Source: Schistosoma haematobium
Lineage: Eukaryota; Platyhelminthes; Trematoda; Strigeidida; Schistosomatidae
Assembly: GCF_000699445.3 (NCBI RefSeq)
Contig: NC_067197.1
Coordinates: forward strand, 10,670,152 to 10,734,151
Reading direction: 5' to 3'
Length of the DNA: 64,000 bases
The position numbers were made by a program, and so were the translations under genes. The notes under the pieces were generated by a model that worked only from the letters and a program-made list of their open reading frames with translations, was not told where the DNA came from and searched no databases. How positions within the stretch are numbered: the first letter of the stretch is position 1; each line of letters starts with the position of its first letter. Shown one piece after another: positions 34,901-49,900 of this stretch.

Positions 34901-37900
34901 TCACAATAAAATCAGTAATGGTGAAAAAGAAAAGGAGAGCCAAATGTAAGATTTATATTCTACATTTCTGAGTGTGACAAACAAATTGATAAATTATAGA
35001 GTTTTTCAGCTAACATGATCATACAGTAAGTTTGTCAACGTTGAGTAGAGTGAAGCACACATAACGTATATATATTCATACATAACGAGAAACAACAATA
35101 GATATCGGCTTAAATAACTATACGAACTCATGACTTGGATTTACATTTTACTTAAAAAATACCAGGCAGTGAACTAAATTCATCTTTGGCAACTTTGCTG
35201 TCGGGTTTAACTAGTGAACAAGAAGATTTTGAGAGGGCTCGCCAACTTCGTCAGCTTGGATCTCGACTATTTACATCACTGAGTCCGACTAATTCAAATG
35301 ACGATCGATCAGATTTACCGGTGATTGTGATTATAGATGGCTTGGAATACCTTGAAGATCCTCTGGCCGAAACAGCTGAAGCAGTAAGTAATAATCGTGA
35401 TGTAACTTGTAGAAACTCGATATAGAATTTACAATAGTTTATTTTAAAAGTTGTGCTCAGATGCTATTAATGTGTAATTTTCATGTACTTAGTAAAAAAC
35501 GTAATTTTTGTAAGTTATGTGCAGGATACTAGCATACATATCAAATTTAAATCAAGATCTGAATAAACTGAAAGTCCCTATTCAGTTATGTAGTAAAAAG
35601 GCGAACAGAGCAGTGAAAGGTTTCTTTTCAACTAGTTTTTCATCATAATTCTACCGTAATATATGTTTTACGATAATATAGTACCAATCAAGAATAATAA
35701 CTTCTTTGGAACAGTCACTATCATCGGCCTTAAGTTGTTTATTGGTGATTTTAGGCGGATTTTCATTCCGATTCAGAAGTTTACGGCTATTATTTAATAC
35801 TTTTTTAGTGCTTTCCCACAAAATCACTTTAACATAGTAAGTCAGGGTTTTCACTGAACCTTATTTGTATTTTAGCGGTGAAGAGTCTTGGAACTAAGAG
35901 TATTGCCTTCATGACGATTTTCTCTATAAACCTCTTTTGAATGATCCATCCAATCATCCCCTTGATCGAACATTTAAAACAAGATGCTATTACTTCATTC
36001 TCCATCTTATAATAAGGTAATGAATAGCTAATTGTCGTTAGAAATGTAAACCAAATGGCTCTGTTTTAACTTTCTTTTTAAAACTAACAGAGCTATCTAT
36101 GCAGCACCGATAAACTAATAGTTATTTGATTGCACCTCTGGGATTTTTATTCATTAGTCTTATTTGGAAAAGTTCTCTAATGAGTGATCGCAATAGATTC
36201 ACAGATAATCAGGAATTTTATATTTTTATGGTAAGATAGTCACTTCTTAGGTACAAAATGAATATATACTTTCATTCTAACGGCGAGTGCCATAAATAAT
36301 CGAATAGGGTAGCCGAGAAATTGCCACAGGTTAACGTATACGAAGATCTAAAATATTAACTCAGCCAAGTAATACAATCTCAGAGAAAATCAAAGTTTAC
36401 TGAGTTTGCCATGTTTTATAACCAATAAGTGTTACCTCAATTTATTGCAAGAAAACTGTCAAGTTATATAAATGTAATCAAAATAATGCCTATTACATCA
36501 ACTGTATACATGATATTTTTATTTATTTTTCTACACATAAATATTTATTGTTTTTTAATTCATAGTATCTAATTTCTATACTAAAAGGTTAAATGCATTG
36601 ATTGGTTGTTCAGTTGTCATCCACGTACAAAGGAAACCGATATAAATGAATATGGAGGAATTAATAGTGGTGGCCTACCTATAATACCTAGTCGAACTCG
36701 ATTTATTTTAACTTGTTCTTCATCGCACTATATAAATCATCAACTAGCCAAATGTCCACTTGTCACTGTTATTGAATATTCAAGTGTATTGGGTCTTAAA
36801 GAAAATATGTCTATGAAAATTTTGCCAACATCTATTGGAAATCTAGAAGAAACTAATGAGGTTTTAAAAGAAAATAATCCAGTGACTAATCAACTGTATG
36901 ATTCGATTTCCTCGTTTTTTCCTTTATTAAACAATGATGCATTAAATCATATTGAAGAAGCAGAAATGAATCAAAAATTCAATTTACATTCATTGCTTAA
37001 ATATCGTGTACAAATTGTAAAAGATCGTCTAAGAAATCCTACTATCAATAAATTATATAAATATTGGTGCTTAAAAGAAAATGCTCTAGCCCAGGCAAGT
37101 ATTTTAGAAATTATCTTTCCAGTACAACCTGTTTATTTATTGTTATGGCTGATTCATATAAGAATGGGAACGCTGAAAAATGCTCTACATCAATGAATCT
37201 AATTGCTATTGACATTGAATTTTTATCTTTCATGAAAATCTCATTTAGTACCTAATTATTAACATGACCACTCATGCAAGTTAAAATAATTGAAATTTTC
37301 AGTAAAAAACTGAAAACAATGATTTGCTGTTTTTTAATGCATGTTAATCAAGTTGTTGATTTAAGGTATTATTACTCCAAAGCATATTTGTTTGATGGGC
37401 GAATTGGCTTACTGATAAGGGATGTTTGGGTTGGTTTTTGAAGTCAGTTAAGGTGTAAAAATAAATTACAGTTTATTTCGAGAGTCATATTATGCTTACA
37501 GTTACATATTTTGCTCTATCGTAAACCAGATAGCCTCAGTTGCTAAACTATTTTTAATTATTGTCTCCTTATCTACAGAGTAAGTAAACTGATTACATCA
37601 AGAAAAGTAAATATCAGCAGTATAGTTCAACTTGGTTAAAATACGACTGATACGTATTTGAAGAGTACTATTACAGTCGTCTTTCCTACTCTTACCTTCT
37701 ATAAATTATTTATATTATTAGTGGCAAAATCTCATACAATATATCAAGAAATCCAATGTGAATATTCAGGGTTCATTCAAGATCAGTGAACGATAGTTAC
37801 TTTAAATCTAATTTGATTTTAAGTAAAAATTTTGTGAATTAGATATTTTAGATTAATTTGTCAATGTTGATTTGTTCATGACAATTTTCAACTTTTATAG

Positions 37901-40900
37901 CCAATTTTAATGATTTGTAAAAACGGTATTCTACAAAACTTAAAAGTGTCATGTACAGTAAGTGACGAGTTGATTAAATATTAGAATATCAGTCTATAAA
38001 ACAAACATATCACATAATTCTGATAACCTTCGTCTTCTCATCACATTATCCAAATTCAGTCAATAAATAAGTGTGAATGTATTGAAGTAGCTATTCATTA
38101 ATAATTTAATACATGTAGTTTGCAAAATCAACGAGCTATCTTAGCTTTAAAATATATCTAATTAATTAATTATGTATTTGTTATCTCTTTAACAATGATT
38201 ATTTTATTTTCTGATTAGAAAATATTTATTCACGAACTTTACATCACTTCATTCGGTTTTGACTCAACCAACAATCGCAAGGATATTTATAACTGGGATG
38301 ATTACATAGAACGTTTACTGGCCACGCAATCAATAAGACAATTATTATTATGTTTATTACAACAATGGGCAGTTGAGTTTGAATACAATATCATAACTAT
38401 AGAAGAAGAATTGTCATTAAGAAATCCAATGGACAATAGCAAGAAATATTCTGCGTTATCCACTTACAATGAGGACAAGCAGATGTCTGAACATAAAATT
38501 TATTTCAAGACTCTGCTACAAAAATCTACTACACAGCTTTTCAAAGGTAAATTTAATACATAATATTTGTTTGAATGTGTGTATACTCAATCATATAAGT
38601 GAAATGATATACCTCAAAACATTAATTCTTGTGAATTTAGGGTAGCATTTTGCCATAAACAGAAATTTATCGGAGAACCATCGATATTACGTACTACGAT
38701 TAGATTCAGTCACAGTTCACTTTTAGTAATGCTTGTTCAACCAGCAATACGGAGTATGAAGACGAGAAGTGCAAGAAAAGCTGTATTCCCAAAGGCCAAA
38801 TAAATATTTATTCATGTTGTGCGTATACAGATACGATACTGGACTGGTCTGGAAGGGGTTATTTAAGCTTTGACTTTGAATACTTACTCACAAAGCCCCT
38901 TCCACACGCTGCTATGGCTTTGAGTAGACTAATTTTAGCCGTTGATAAATATCTTGAAATTTTAATCATGAGCTAAGGTTGAATCTGTTCTATTGTGAAC
39001 CATAACAGCTGTAGGGTACTTGAAAATTTTTATAAACACAAATCGTTAACTAATTTGTGTTGCTACTAAGTTGTAGTTTGATTTTAGTAAAATTGTGTAT
39101 GGATGATTCACATACCCATCACCTCCAGGAAACAGTGCTTAATCTTTTGTTTCACCCTACTTTTCCCAAATTTATACCTAAATTTCTATTATACTAGTTG
39201 GTAGCCGTTTAATATTCTGTGTATTTATTCAGACTATTAATATCTCCCAGTAAATGTTACTGTCAAAATGAATCCGAATATCACAAGTGTAATTCCGCTG
39301 CAGCCCATATTCTTCCACCTATGTTTGACAGACTTTCCCTCCGGCATAATTAAACATGCGGTTACTTGGAAACAAAAACTCACAGTAAACTTAGATGATT
39401 TATGTAGCTAAAATACACTAACGAGTTCAACAAATGCTTCCAATACGTAATTTCAGATTATTGCTCGGTGCCTGAAAGTTTTGTTTTTTCAGAAAAAGGA
39501 AATGGATAAACACTGTTTGGATGCTCATACTACGTTATAATTCCGTATAACGACTGTACACAAATGATAATGGATAGATAGCGATTCCGGTCACATGAAT
39601 AATTCCATAATCACCAAGAATGACGGTAATCCAAACTGATATACAGTATAACCATATTGAGTACAGACACATTTTTCCGAAGTAATTTGCCCTCTTTGTG
39701 TCAGGTAGCATTATTGAAAATATTTCTCGCATGACATAACTCATTTATCAGCATAGGGGTTGTGGAGATTATTAAGTTTTTGAGTGAGATCATGAACCGA
39801 TTGATGTTAGACCACCGTTGGAAACCTGGAAGCACTGGAGTCCTACAATAGGACGAAACGGTCGTCTATTGCTTCCAGGTTTCCAACGGTGGTCTAACAT
39901 GAATTGGTTTATGATCTCAATCAATAGCTCATTTACACAAACTTCTAATTTTGAAATCGTTCATATGGAAATTTAGTTCAGCACAATAAATTGTGGCAAT
40001 TCATTTCATTTTTTATTAAATAATAATGTTACTTACAATTTATGTAGTAATATTGCTGGTTTAAATGAAGTTTTCAGCTGGTTCCAATACAAACCAGTGC
40101 AATCGGTAATGAAAATATGATACAGTAAAGTTAAGTCCTTCTATAGCGCTTCAATGGTTATCGCTGGTCTCAAGCCCGGATACAAGAGAAGGGTTGGCTT
40201 GGGTCAGCAACTTCATCTCCTAGAAAAAAATCTTGCTAAACAAGCGCTAACCAGAAAAAAATTTAAATTTTGTTCTCGGAGTTGAAGGATCTTCATGTAG
40301 AAGAATTATGACATCTCATTGTGAAACCCAAGATTATTCGGGACTCACAAGGCCTATGTCACTTCTGACAACCGCGGCAACAAATAATATGGGTGCATGG
40401 AATGTCCGGACAGTGTTGGAGACCGGAAAGACCAGTCAAATAGCTGCAGAAATGAAGAGATACAACTTGGCGGTGCTCGGAATCAACGAAACCCGTTGGA
40501 CCTAAACTGGACAGAAAAGATTAGATTCGACAGAGATGCTATTTTGCTTTGGTCATGAAGAAGAAACTGCTTCGCACACATATGACGTTGCACTGATACT
40601 GTCCAAAGAAGCACGAACAGTACTAATAGGATGGGAATCTCATGAATGCACATTCGTCAAAGCATCGTTCAAAACAAGGAAGGAGGAAACCAAAATGAAT
40701 GCTACCAATGCTATGCACTCATCAATGATAGCAATAAAGATGTTAAAGATCAGTTTTATGAGAGGTCGCAGTCGATCATAGCGAAGTGTTCAAGAAAAGA
40801 CCTGACCATTCTGATAGGAGACCTGAACTCCAAAGTCGGAATGGACAATACCGGGTATGAAGATATCATAGGGCGATATTGACTGACTGGGAGAAAGAAG

Positions 40901-43900
40901 CAAGAATGGAGATAGATTTGAGAATTTATGTACATTCAACAAAATGGTTAAAGGTGGCACTATATTGCCCCACAAATTAATACATAGAGCTACATTGGTC
41001 TTACCTAATCACTCTATAGAGAACAAGGTCGATCATATTTACAGCACTAAAACGTCCAGAAGACTAATGAAATACATGAGAATCAAGAGAACAGCTGGCA
41101 TAACTTCAAATCACCACCTGGTGGTTGTCAAGATTAAAATGAAGCTGAAGTAGCACTGGACAACTAAGGAAACAGAACTACGAAAATCCAATTCAGCCTA
41201 AATTAGACATATTGACAAACTCGCTGGGTTCAAGATACCGTTCAGTAATAGGCTCCAAGTCCCACAGGATTTACTAAACTACTATGGAGGACAACTGGAA
41301 AAGGGTCAAAGAAGCATCAACTTCAACGTGTCAGGAGGTTTTGAACCGCAAGATGCATCATCATAAGGAATAGATCTCTATCGAAACCCTGGCCACGATT
41401 TGAGAGAAGAAAAAGACAAGACACAGACCGGACACATAGCAGCGAGTAAAGAGGAGCATTAGAACTGGCGAGTTGAAATACGTGGATGACCTAGCAATGA
41501 CAACAGAAGAAGCTTCAAGAGAAGGGAGTATGAGACAACTGTGTAGTACAGCGAAGAAACTAGCAGGGAAATATAGTAACTCAGAGCCACCAGTCAAGGA
41601 CAAAGAAGGCAAGCTAACTACTGAGATTCAAGAATAGAGGAACAGGTGGGTACAACACTTTGAAAAACTCTTGAATAGACCATACCCACTGAACCCACCG
41701 GACATCGAAGCAGCACACACAGACCTTTCTATAGATTTCACTCTTACCAGAATACGCCAACTAAATCTTTCCTGGGCAATCTTTTCCAGTCGTTTCCTGT
41801 TGTCATCTATCCTTTTGATGCTTACCGCCAAGTCCTGACTCAAGATATTCATTGGTCTTCCTCCTTCCTATTCGCTTCAGGATCACAAGTTAGGGCTCGC
41901 CTCATATTGCGGTTTGATGATTTCTGCAGTGTATATCCTATTCACTGCCAGAGTCTTTCCCTATTTCCTCTTCATCTGTACGTTGGATTATTCTCTGTCA
42001 TAGCAGGTTGTTGCTGATGGTATCTGGCCAACGGACCTTAAGTTTCTTGAGAAGGTAACTGTTTATGAATACTTGTACTTTTTTGATAATGGTTGTAGCA
42101 GTTCTCCACGCTTTAGCTCCATACAGTAGAACTGACTTGATGTTCGTATTATAGATTGTAACTTTGATGTTGACTGACAGTCTTTTTGAGTTCAATATGT
42201 TCTTCAGCTATAAGAATGCTGCCCTTGCTTTTTCTAGTCCCTGACTTTACGTCTGCGTCTGATCTTCCTTGTTCATCAATGATGCCACCCAGATACATGA
42301 AACTTTCCACCTCTTCCAGAGTTTCTCCATCAAGTATGACTGGGTTGGTGTTCTTTGTGTTGTGTTTGAGGATATTTCTCTTTCCCTTGTGTACGTTGAG
42401 GCTTAGTGATGCGGAGGCTTTTGCTACACTGGCTAACATCATGAAGGCGCCAAAGATGGCCCAGATTGGCATAAGCCGCTCTGGCTTTCACTATTCAGGC
42501 ATTGATCTCATCACTCACACCCCCACCAGCACTCATACAGCTACTCAGATACACGAACTTCTCGACTACGTCTATCTGCTCACCATCCAGGGTGAGTACA
42601 GGATTAGAATCCTGCCAGTCTTGTAGAAGTACTTTGCACTTCGAAGGTGCAAAGCACACACCATACCTACGGACGCTGATTGCCAACTGATTAAGTGCGG
42701 ATTGCATGCCTTGGGCACTATCGCACAGTAAGACAATATCATCCGCATACTCAAGGTCGAGAAGTCTTTCTCCAGGCAACAGATCCACACCACCATTACT
42801 TACATTCATCAGAGCTGTTTCCAGAATGTCATCGATGGCAAAGTTGAAGAGGAATGGTGAGATTGGGCAACCCTGCCTAACCCCACTGCTCGAATGGAAC
42901 AATGGAGAGAGGTGGCTGTATGCCTTCCCTCTGCCTGAGGTGTTTGTATATAGGGCTTTAAGGATGTTAAACAACTTCTCAGGCACACCCTTCTTCAATA
43001 GACAATCCCAGAGAACAGTCCTATCCAACGAATCGAAGGTAGCCCTGATGTCAAGAAACACCACGATTTCTGGCCTCTGATAAGTATGACGGTGTTCTGA
43101 CATTTGGCGGAGGGTGAAGATATGATCAATACATCCTCGATCAGAGCGAAACCTAGCCTGCTCCTCGCGAGTCAATCTTTCTCGAGTTTTGAACAACCTA
43201 CGAAGTATGACGGAAGCCAATAGCTTGGACGCAATCGGAAGTAGACTTATCCCCCGATAGTTGTTACAGGAAAGACGTGAACCCTTTTTAAAGATGGGGA
43301 CAACTATCGACTCATTCCATGACGTTGGTACACTCTCTAGTTCCCAAACCTTTGTAAACAACGTCGTCAATTCCTTAGTCAGAAAGTCACCACCATCTTT
43401 AAAAAGAGACGGAGGTAAGTCATCTGGGCCAGGTGATTTGTAACGCTTCAAGAGTTGGAGTTCCTTGCGGACTTCCGCCTCATTTGATGGATCAGTCGTC
43501 ACCGGCCATGGAGGGCAGTAAAGTCTGACCGATATTGCCGGAGCAGCAGGCCAGTTGAACTACCCTTCGAAAAATTCTGCCCATCGTCCAAGACATCGAT
43601 GGATGTTAGTGATTGGCATCCCATCATCCTCGCAGATTGTTTCGCTCACACCAGACTTCTTGCTGCCAGTAGCTCGGATTAGTTGGAAGAGCTTCCGGTA
43701 ATTACCAGATGCAGCTGCTGCTTCCAACTCACTAGCACGCTCCGATCACCAGGCTTCTCGGTCCTTACGTAAGCTTTGCCCAATTTCCTTACGTAACATC
43801 CTTCGTTTATGGTCAAACTCACGGTCACCCGGAGTAGACCGACGGGCTTCAATGAGTTGTAAGGAACCTGAAGAAACCCAGTGCTTATAAGCGGGACGTT

Positions 43901-46900
43901 TCGCGAACCCACAACTGACTGTACCCGCCATTTTCATGGCGTCATGCAATTGCAACCAATGCTCATTTATACTTTTCGGTGGAATGGTAGCTAGCCTAGA
44001 AGCTAGCTCGGTTCGATACTTACTTGCAACAGAAGTTGCAACCAGCTTGCTAACATCAGTCCGTTGATGGCGGTCACTTTGTTGGCCACTGAAAAGTAAG
44101 GTAAGATTGGCGCAGACCAATGCATGATCAGAGTGCAGATAGGTACTCCCAAAGGAAAGGCAGTCTTATACCGCCAGTTATCTGTTCTTCTCCAGAAAGT
44201 GCGTTCGACAGATATTGTAGTACTAGCCGGAGACTTGAGTGCTCAGGTCGGGCGTCTAGGCACAGTAGAGAGTCGTTTAGGTGGCCGATGGGGACTTGTT
44301 GGTCGCAGGACAGATAACGGGGACATAACAGTTCTTCTCTTAAATCGTGGCCAGGGTTTCGATAGAGATCTATTCTTTATGATGATGCATCTTGCGGTCC
44401 AGAACCTTCTGACACTCTGGAACGTGCGCTTACTGATGAATAAATATAGTTTTTTAACCATTTATTGAATTAGGCCTACTATTCTGATAATCTTCATTAT
44501 ATCTCCTCTTTACCTGAAATCAGTGAACTGTTGTACTTATCCTATTGTGTTTAATAGCTCATCAGGAGCCTTACAGTTTCTGGTTTTTATTACTTTGGGG
44601 TTTTTGGTTACCCACTACCGAGGTATCTCATGACAGCAAGGAACAAATCCCCATCGACAGTGAATTTCCCGTGATTCCTTAGGTAAATTCAGTACCGATA
44701 GCCGCATTATTTCTACAGAAATATATGAGGTTCTGCATCGTTGAATGTATGGTTGTTTACTCGACTAATCGTTTGTGTGCTGTAGTTCACGAATAAAATA
44801 TTGTTAACCTATCTTGTTTAGGATTTTGTCTGACTTGTTAATTTGTAAAATTAGTTTTAATCTTGAATTAGATGTACGATTAACTGGATGCCAAAATCGA
44901 TGACGAATTCTTTCCAGGAAGATATTGCTTTTAGTTTTTTATACAGTTTTTTAAATGTAAAATTTTATATACATTGAAACACATTTCAAATTTAGTGATT
45001 TCCAATTCTGTAGATTGGACAGTAGGATTGGTTGGATTAGTATTTCATACATTGGTGGCTGCTTTTCGATTCACTTGGTCAAACGATATCATGTACCAGG
45101 AAGAAGATGAAAATAGTGGTTTTAAATTTCAAGATGTTCTACATGTTTTAAATAATATTAACTTACCAAGACACTTTGATATTCAGTCAATATTACCATC
45201 TACAGTAATGGCCTTGCATTCACCTTTATTGGGTTATTATTGTTTGCGTATTTTACATCGTGCTGGTGCATTTTCTCAAACGACAGACGGTGGAGTTTTA
45301 CATCAGACAAATCTTGATGGTTATTTAAAATTTAATCATGAAATTATATATTTAGTAGTGAGACAGTTACTTGCACGTAAGTGTTTATATGAAACATATA
45401 ATGTAACCGTAAACTGAAGATGATTATTTCATGGTTTATACGTCCACCTTGATTTTTCTAATATTTGTATTGGGATTTTCGTTACTTCAAGTTATATAAA
45501 ATATAATGTCGATTTTTCTATAAAATCTAAATGTACGACCATTATTTGGTTCATTTATGACAGATTCATTAAGAAAACATTTCAGTCGAAATCGATTATC
45601 GAAATAGTTCTTTCTAAAACAAATAGGTATAATTGATCATACATTATTTTCATTAATCATAAGTAAACTGCACTAAATGGAATAACTTCATTTTGCTAGT
45701 GGACAGCTGTTTCATTAACTTGAAACTATGCTCAGTTGAGGCAATTTTCCTATTAAGTTACTTCCCAAAACAATCAGTTCAGACTAGCTAACTTATTTGT
45801 AGTGACAATACAATTAAGTGAATATGAACTCAAAATGTATTCACATACTTCTCAGTCTGTATTATTATTTCTCAAAGCATAATTGAGTTTTTAATTACTT
45901 TTATGCTAACATCTTGTTCACTTTATAATGAATGAGCCAAAAAATTAGCGATATTTCTACTTAAGAAAACTTATAATGAGCAGCTTTCCTTCTTTTCATG
46001 TAGTTTATTTTGTCAATTAGTGGGATTCATGTAAAATAAAATCATGCTTTTGTTCCTAATAAATATTTTTAAGCTAACTTCACCTTCATCGTAACTATTC
46101 AGTAGAAACATTATTAAGATGAAGTTCACTAGAATCCTGTGGCAAATTTAAGAACAACAAAACGGCATTCAAGAGAACGACCAGGTTTTAAACTTATGTT
46201 CTGCATATCCTAGCGTATTTTTACTTGTTAACGACTTGTAAGCAACTTTAGCTAACACTCTTCATTTTATGCAACACCTAAGTAAAGTTTGTTATCAAAA
46301 TAAGCTTTGATGTTAAATGATCGACACGGAAAAGTTGAAGAGGGATGAAATCTTTATCATTTGTAACTGAAGATGATTTGAGAATTATCATAAGGGGATA
46401 TATATGGTGATGTATCAGAGCAAAGTATTAAATTTAAAATTTTCACTAATTAAATAGTTTACACCAAGTTAAAGATTTATAAAAACTTTTGTAAGCTTTC
46501 GTCAGGATAATTTTTTCTTAGAATTTTTTAAAGAAATAAAGCTTCTTTAAGATTTGATTTGGCATTGTCTAACAGTACTTTCATGAATGTCATCAGTGAA
46601 TTAATAATGTGTTAAATGACCTATTACTTCATCGGAAACATGCACTGTTAGTGCAGCTTTTACCAACATAATTTATCTTTATTGTTTAGTATTGCAACGT
46701 CTAGCCTTTCATAGTTATGAGACTATTCTAAACATACGTTATCCACTCTGAGGCATTCAGAGAAGCGTGTATGGAAAAATCTGCGAAATAGAAGAACAAA
46801 AGAAAGAGTGAACCAACGATTTATACAAGATTCATTTACATTTAATAATGATATCGATAGATAACTGTGAGTAACGACTTAAGCATGGAATAAAAAATGA

Positions 46901-49900
46901 AGATAAACGGAACTAGGAGTTGATAAATTGATATTTCGAACATGTTAAAGTATTCGATTACGGAGAAGTAATAACAATACGCCAGTGTGTTAAACTAGAT
47001 AAAAGCGAAATTCCATAGTATACAAGCTAAAAGAGATTGTCAAACTTCACAGTTTAGATTAAAAAGTGACAAGCTATAAAAATCTGAAAACACTGAACAT
47101 GTGTTCGGTTCTTTCCAATAGTGAGCATCTACAACCTCGTCATGGATAAACCTCAAGACCTTCAATCAATTTGAGATGTTGCGTAACAATCCGCCATTCA
47201 TTTTCTCACTAGTGATTAATTTCGAAAGGTGAGTACCCAAGCCCTAATAAGAAGCCGTGATTAAAAAAATTTCAATCATGTCGAGTGTAAGATAGTTATC
47301 CACTAGTAACATAGGAAAATGGTTGAGCGATAGACCGAATCGGTTGAAGTTAGAAACATAAACCAATGAATGCTGGATCAGTAGTTTAAATTCTAGGTGC
47401 TTGCTCTAAGGCTCCTTGTTCGATATCTGACGTGATTATGGATGAACATTTTTGGAAAGTCTTATACTAGAGTGAAAAAGCTGTCCAGAGCTTCCTGGTT
47501 TTCACTTCTAGTCTAACTAAGGTTGGTTAGTAATAAAGACCTTAAAAATTGCGTTCGTTCATGATATTTCTGCATTGTTTATCAACATGGGATTTTTTTG
47601 CCCCCAAATGCCCTGGTACGGCCGAGGATGAGGGGAGTCCGCTCTCCCTTTCGAAATGCTCTAACACGGCCACGCGTATATAGCCTCTGCTGAAGAAGCC
47701 CTACTCACTGCCTTCTCGTGGCGGGGGTGTTGTTTACGAAATTGCGAGGAAGAAAAGCGAATTTCCGGCGCTTTAACCGGGTTGGTGAACATGGAGAGTC
47801 CACCTAGGGGAGTTGGAAAACCCTGACTCCAAACCAATGGTGCACATGGGCTGGCTCCAGGATCCTGAAGGAACAAATGGCGTATGAACCAATCGTTGGT
47901 CACCGGCAACCATGGGACTGCATCTCCTTACGATGCTCCACTGCCTTGTGGATCAGGCCTTAAGGTCGAAGGCTCCGGGTGTGGCCCCTAAGAAAACCAC
48001 CTGCTTCGGTTTGGGCACCCGGGCAGTATCACAGCCCTCACACATATCGAATGAGATTTGTGTGGTGCATATGTATTTGGTGCCTCCTTGTATCAATATC
48101 TGTGTTAAAATAAAATAAAAATAAAATGGAATTTTTTTGCCTTCTATCAAATCTCTTTCAGGAGATAATGGTGCTACTGGGATCCATCTTCCTTTGATCA
48201 CTACAGCCCTTAAATGGTCCACTGGAAGTGAACAAGACAACACACTGTCAAACATTTTATCACGTCGCCATCTTCAAATTGTTTCAAAAACATCTAATCA
48301 ACCATTATCAAACTACTCTTTATCACTAATTGAAAGTAATCTTTATAAATCAAAACCAAAAATTACATTTAAAAGAATTGGTCGTACAATTGAAGCAGCT
48401 CTTTCTCTGACACAATCTAGGAACACTTTTTTCACTAATAATCAATTTACAAATGCGAAGAAAAGTTTAAATAAAATAAATGATAATGATACTGCAGTAA
48501 TTCCAACTACAATAAAACGTTCGTCTTCATTAAGAGCATCTCTTCAACTAGTACCTGACATTTATCGCATCGCTTTAAAATTCAATGATCTTTTAACTAA
48601 CAATGACGTTAATAATTCAAACAGTCAGTTATCATCAGATAATTGCGCATATACGCGTCATATATTACTTCTTACTGAAATTATGAATTATTTAGTAACA
48701 AAACCAAATTACCCTGTAACATATGGGTTTTTATCACGTTTAGTTATTACTCAAATTGAAATGATTTGTATAGTCAATAATCCTAATGGTGTTAAAATAA
48801 TACTTAATAACCTAGAATTCATTTTGCTTCATCCATGGTAAGCAAATATCAAACAGCTAGCTACTCAACTTTACATGTTAAATGATAGTATGATTTTAAA
48901 TTAATGAGCTTTCATTGTTATGAGTCCAGTAGTTGAATACAATCGGGTAAGAAAAAACTATTTGTAACTATGTTCACATGAGCGACTTCTTTTTAGCGAC
49001 AAGACCTCAGTAACAACTCAAGTTAAGGTTTTAACTAAACTTCACTTTTATGATATATATTACATAAAGCTAGTTTGCATTAAACAGTGAAATCAGCTAA
49101 AATACCACCAAGGACTACCAGTTCAGGATTCGTTGGCATTACAAGGCCTTTAAAATATATACAGTTGAACGTTGTAGCTTTATACATCATAGCTATTCGA
49201 AAAACTATTTTGAAGTCGAAGACGCAGTACTAAACTTAGAAGTCAAATTATGTCCGTTTGTAAATGGTATTTCTGACAACACAAAATTATTTGGTATTGT
49301 AATCATTTCATTAGGTACAACTATACTATCTTTGTTACACCCGAAACGTTCTTATCATTTACCACCCTTATTTTTAAATACGTTGCACATGTCTAGTCAT
49401 AAGATGATGGATGCTAATCATATGAAAATTGTTAGTTTTTGGTTGAATTTAGGTGTATATAATAATGTTCAATGAGCTACATTTATCTAGACAAGTCTTG
49501 TTATTTTATAAAATCTTAGCACGTTTCATACACCTTCCGATTACCACTGTGTTGTGTCTAAAATTTACGTGGGTCACTTGTTGGTATTGTTGTTAAAGTA
49601 TTTGAATGGTTGGTGTATATCACGTTTTATGACTTAGTATTCCATGATATATGGATGTTTAAGTAGGTCTGAAAACAGAATATACAATCGGATGAGTTTA
49701 AAATGACTGATGTGTTGAAATGTAAATATTTTATAATTATCTAACATTAGAATTTTTATTTAGTCGACATTTAGTACTTGGTGAACTATTCCACCGATTC
49801 TTCTGACTTAAATAATAACTTCTATACCGTCTTATACTGACATTGAGCTAGCAACCAAATAAGTAAACATTTAACTCACATATCCTTTGGACTTTTTTTA

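Noticed and set aside
42186..43443. Plus-strand open frames of 60-146 codons across the family B and C reverse transcriptase
   Set aside because: They are antisense shadows of the minus-strand RT frames, which carry all the recognisable motifs.
47912..48255. ORFs inside SB2 (and similar ones at 4.4-4.8 and 57.2-57.6 kb)
   Set aside because: The three copies differ in frame and stops, so no common protein is encoded; the repeat is treated as non-coding.
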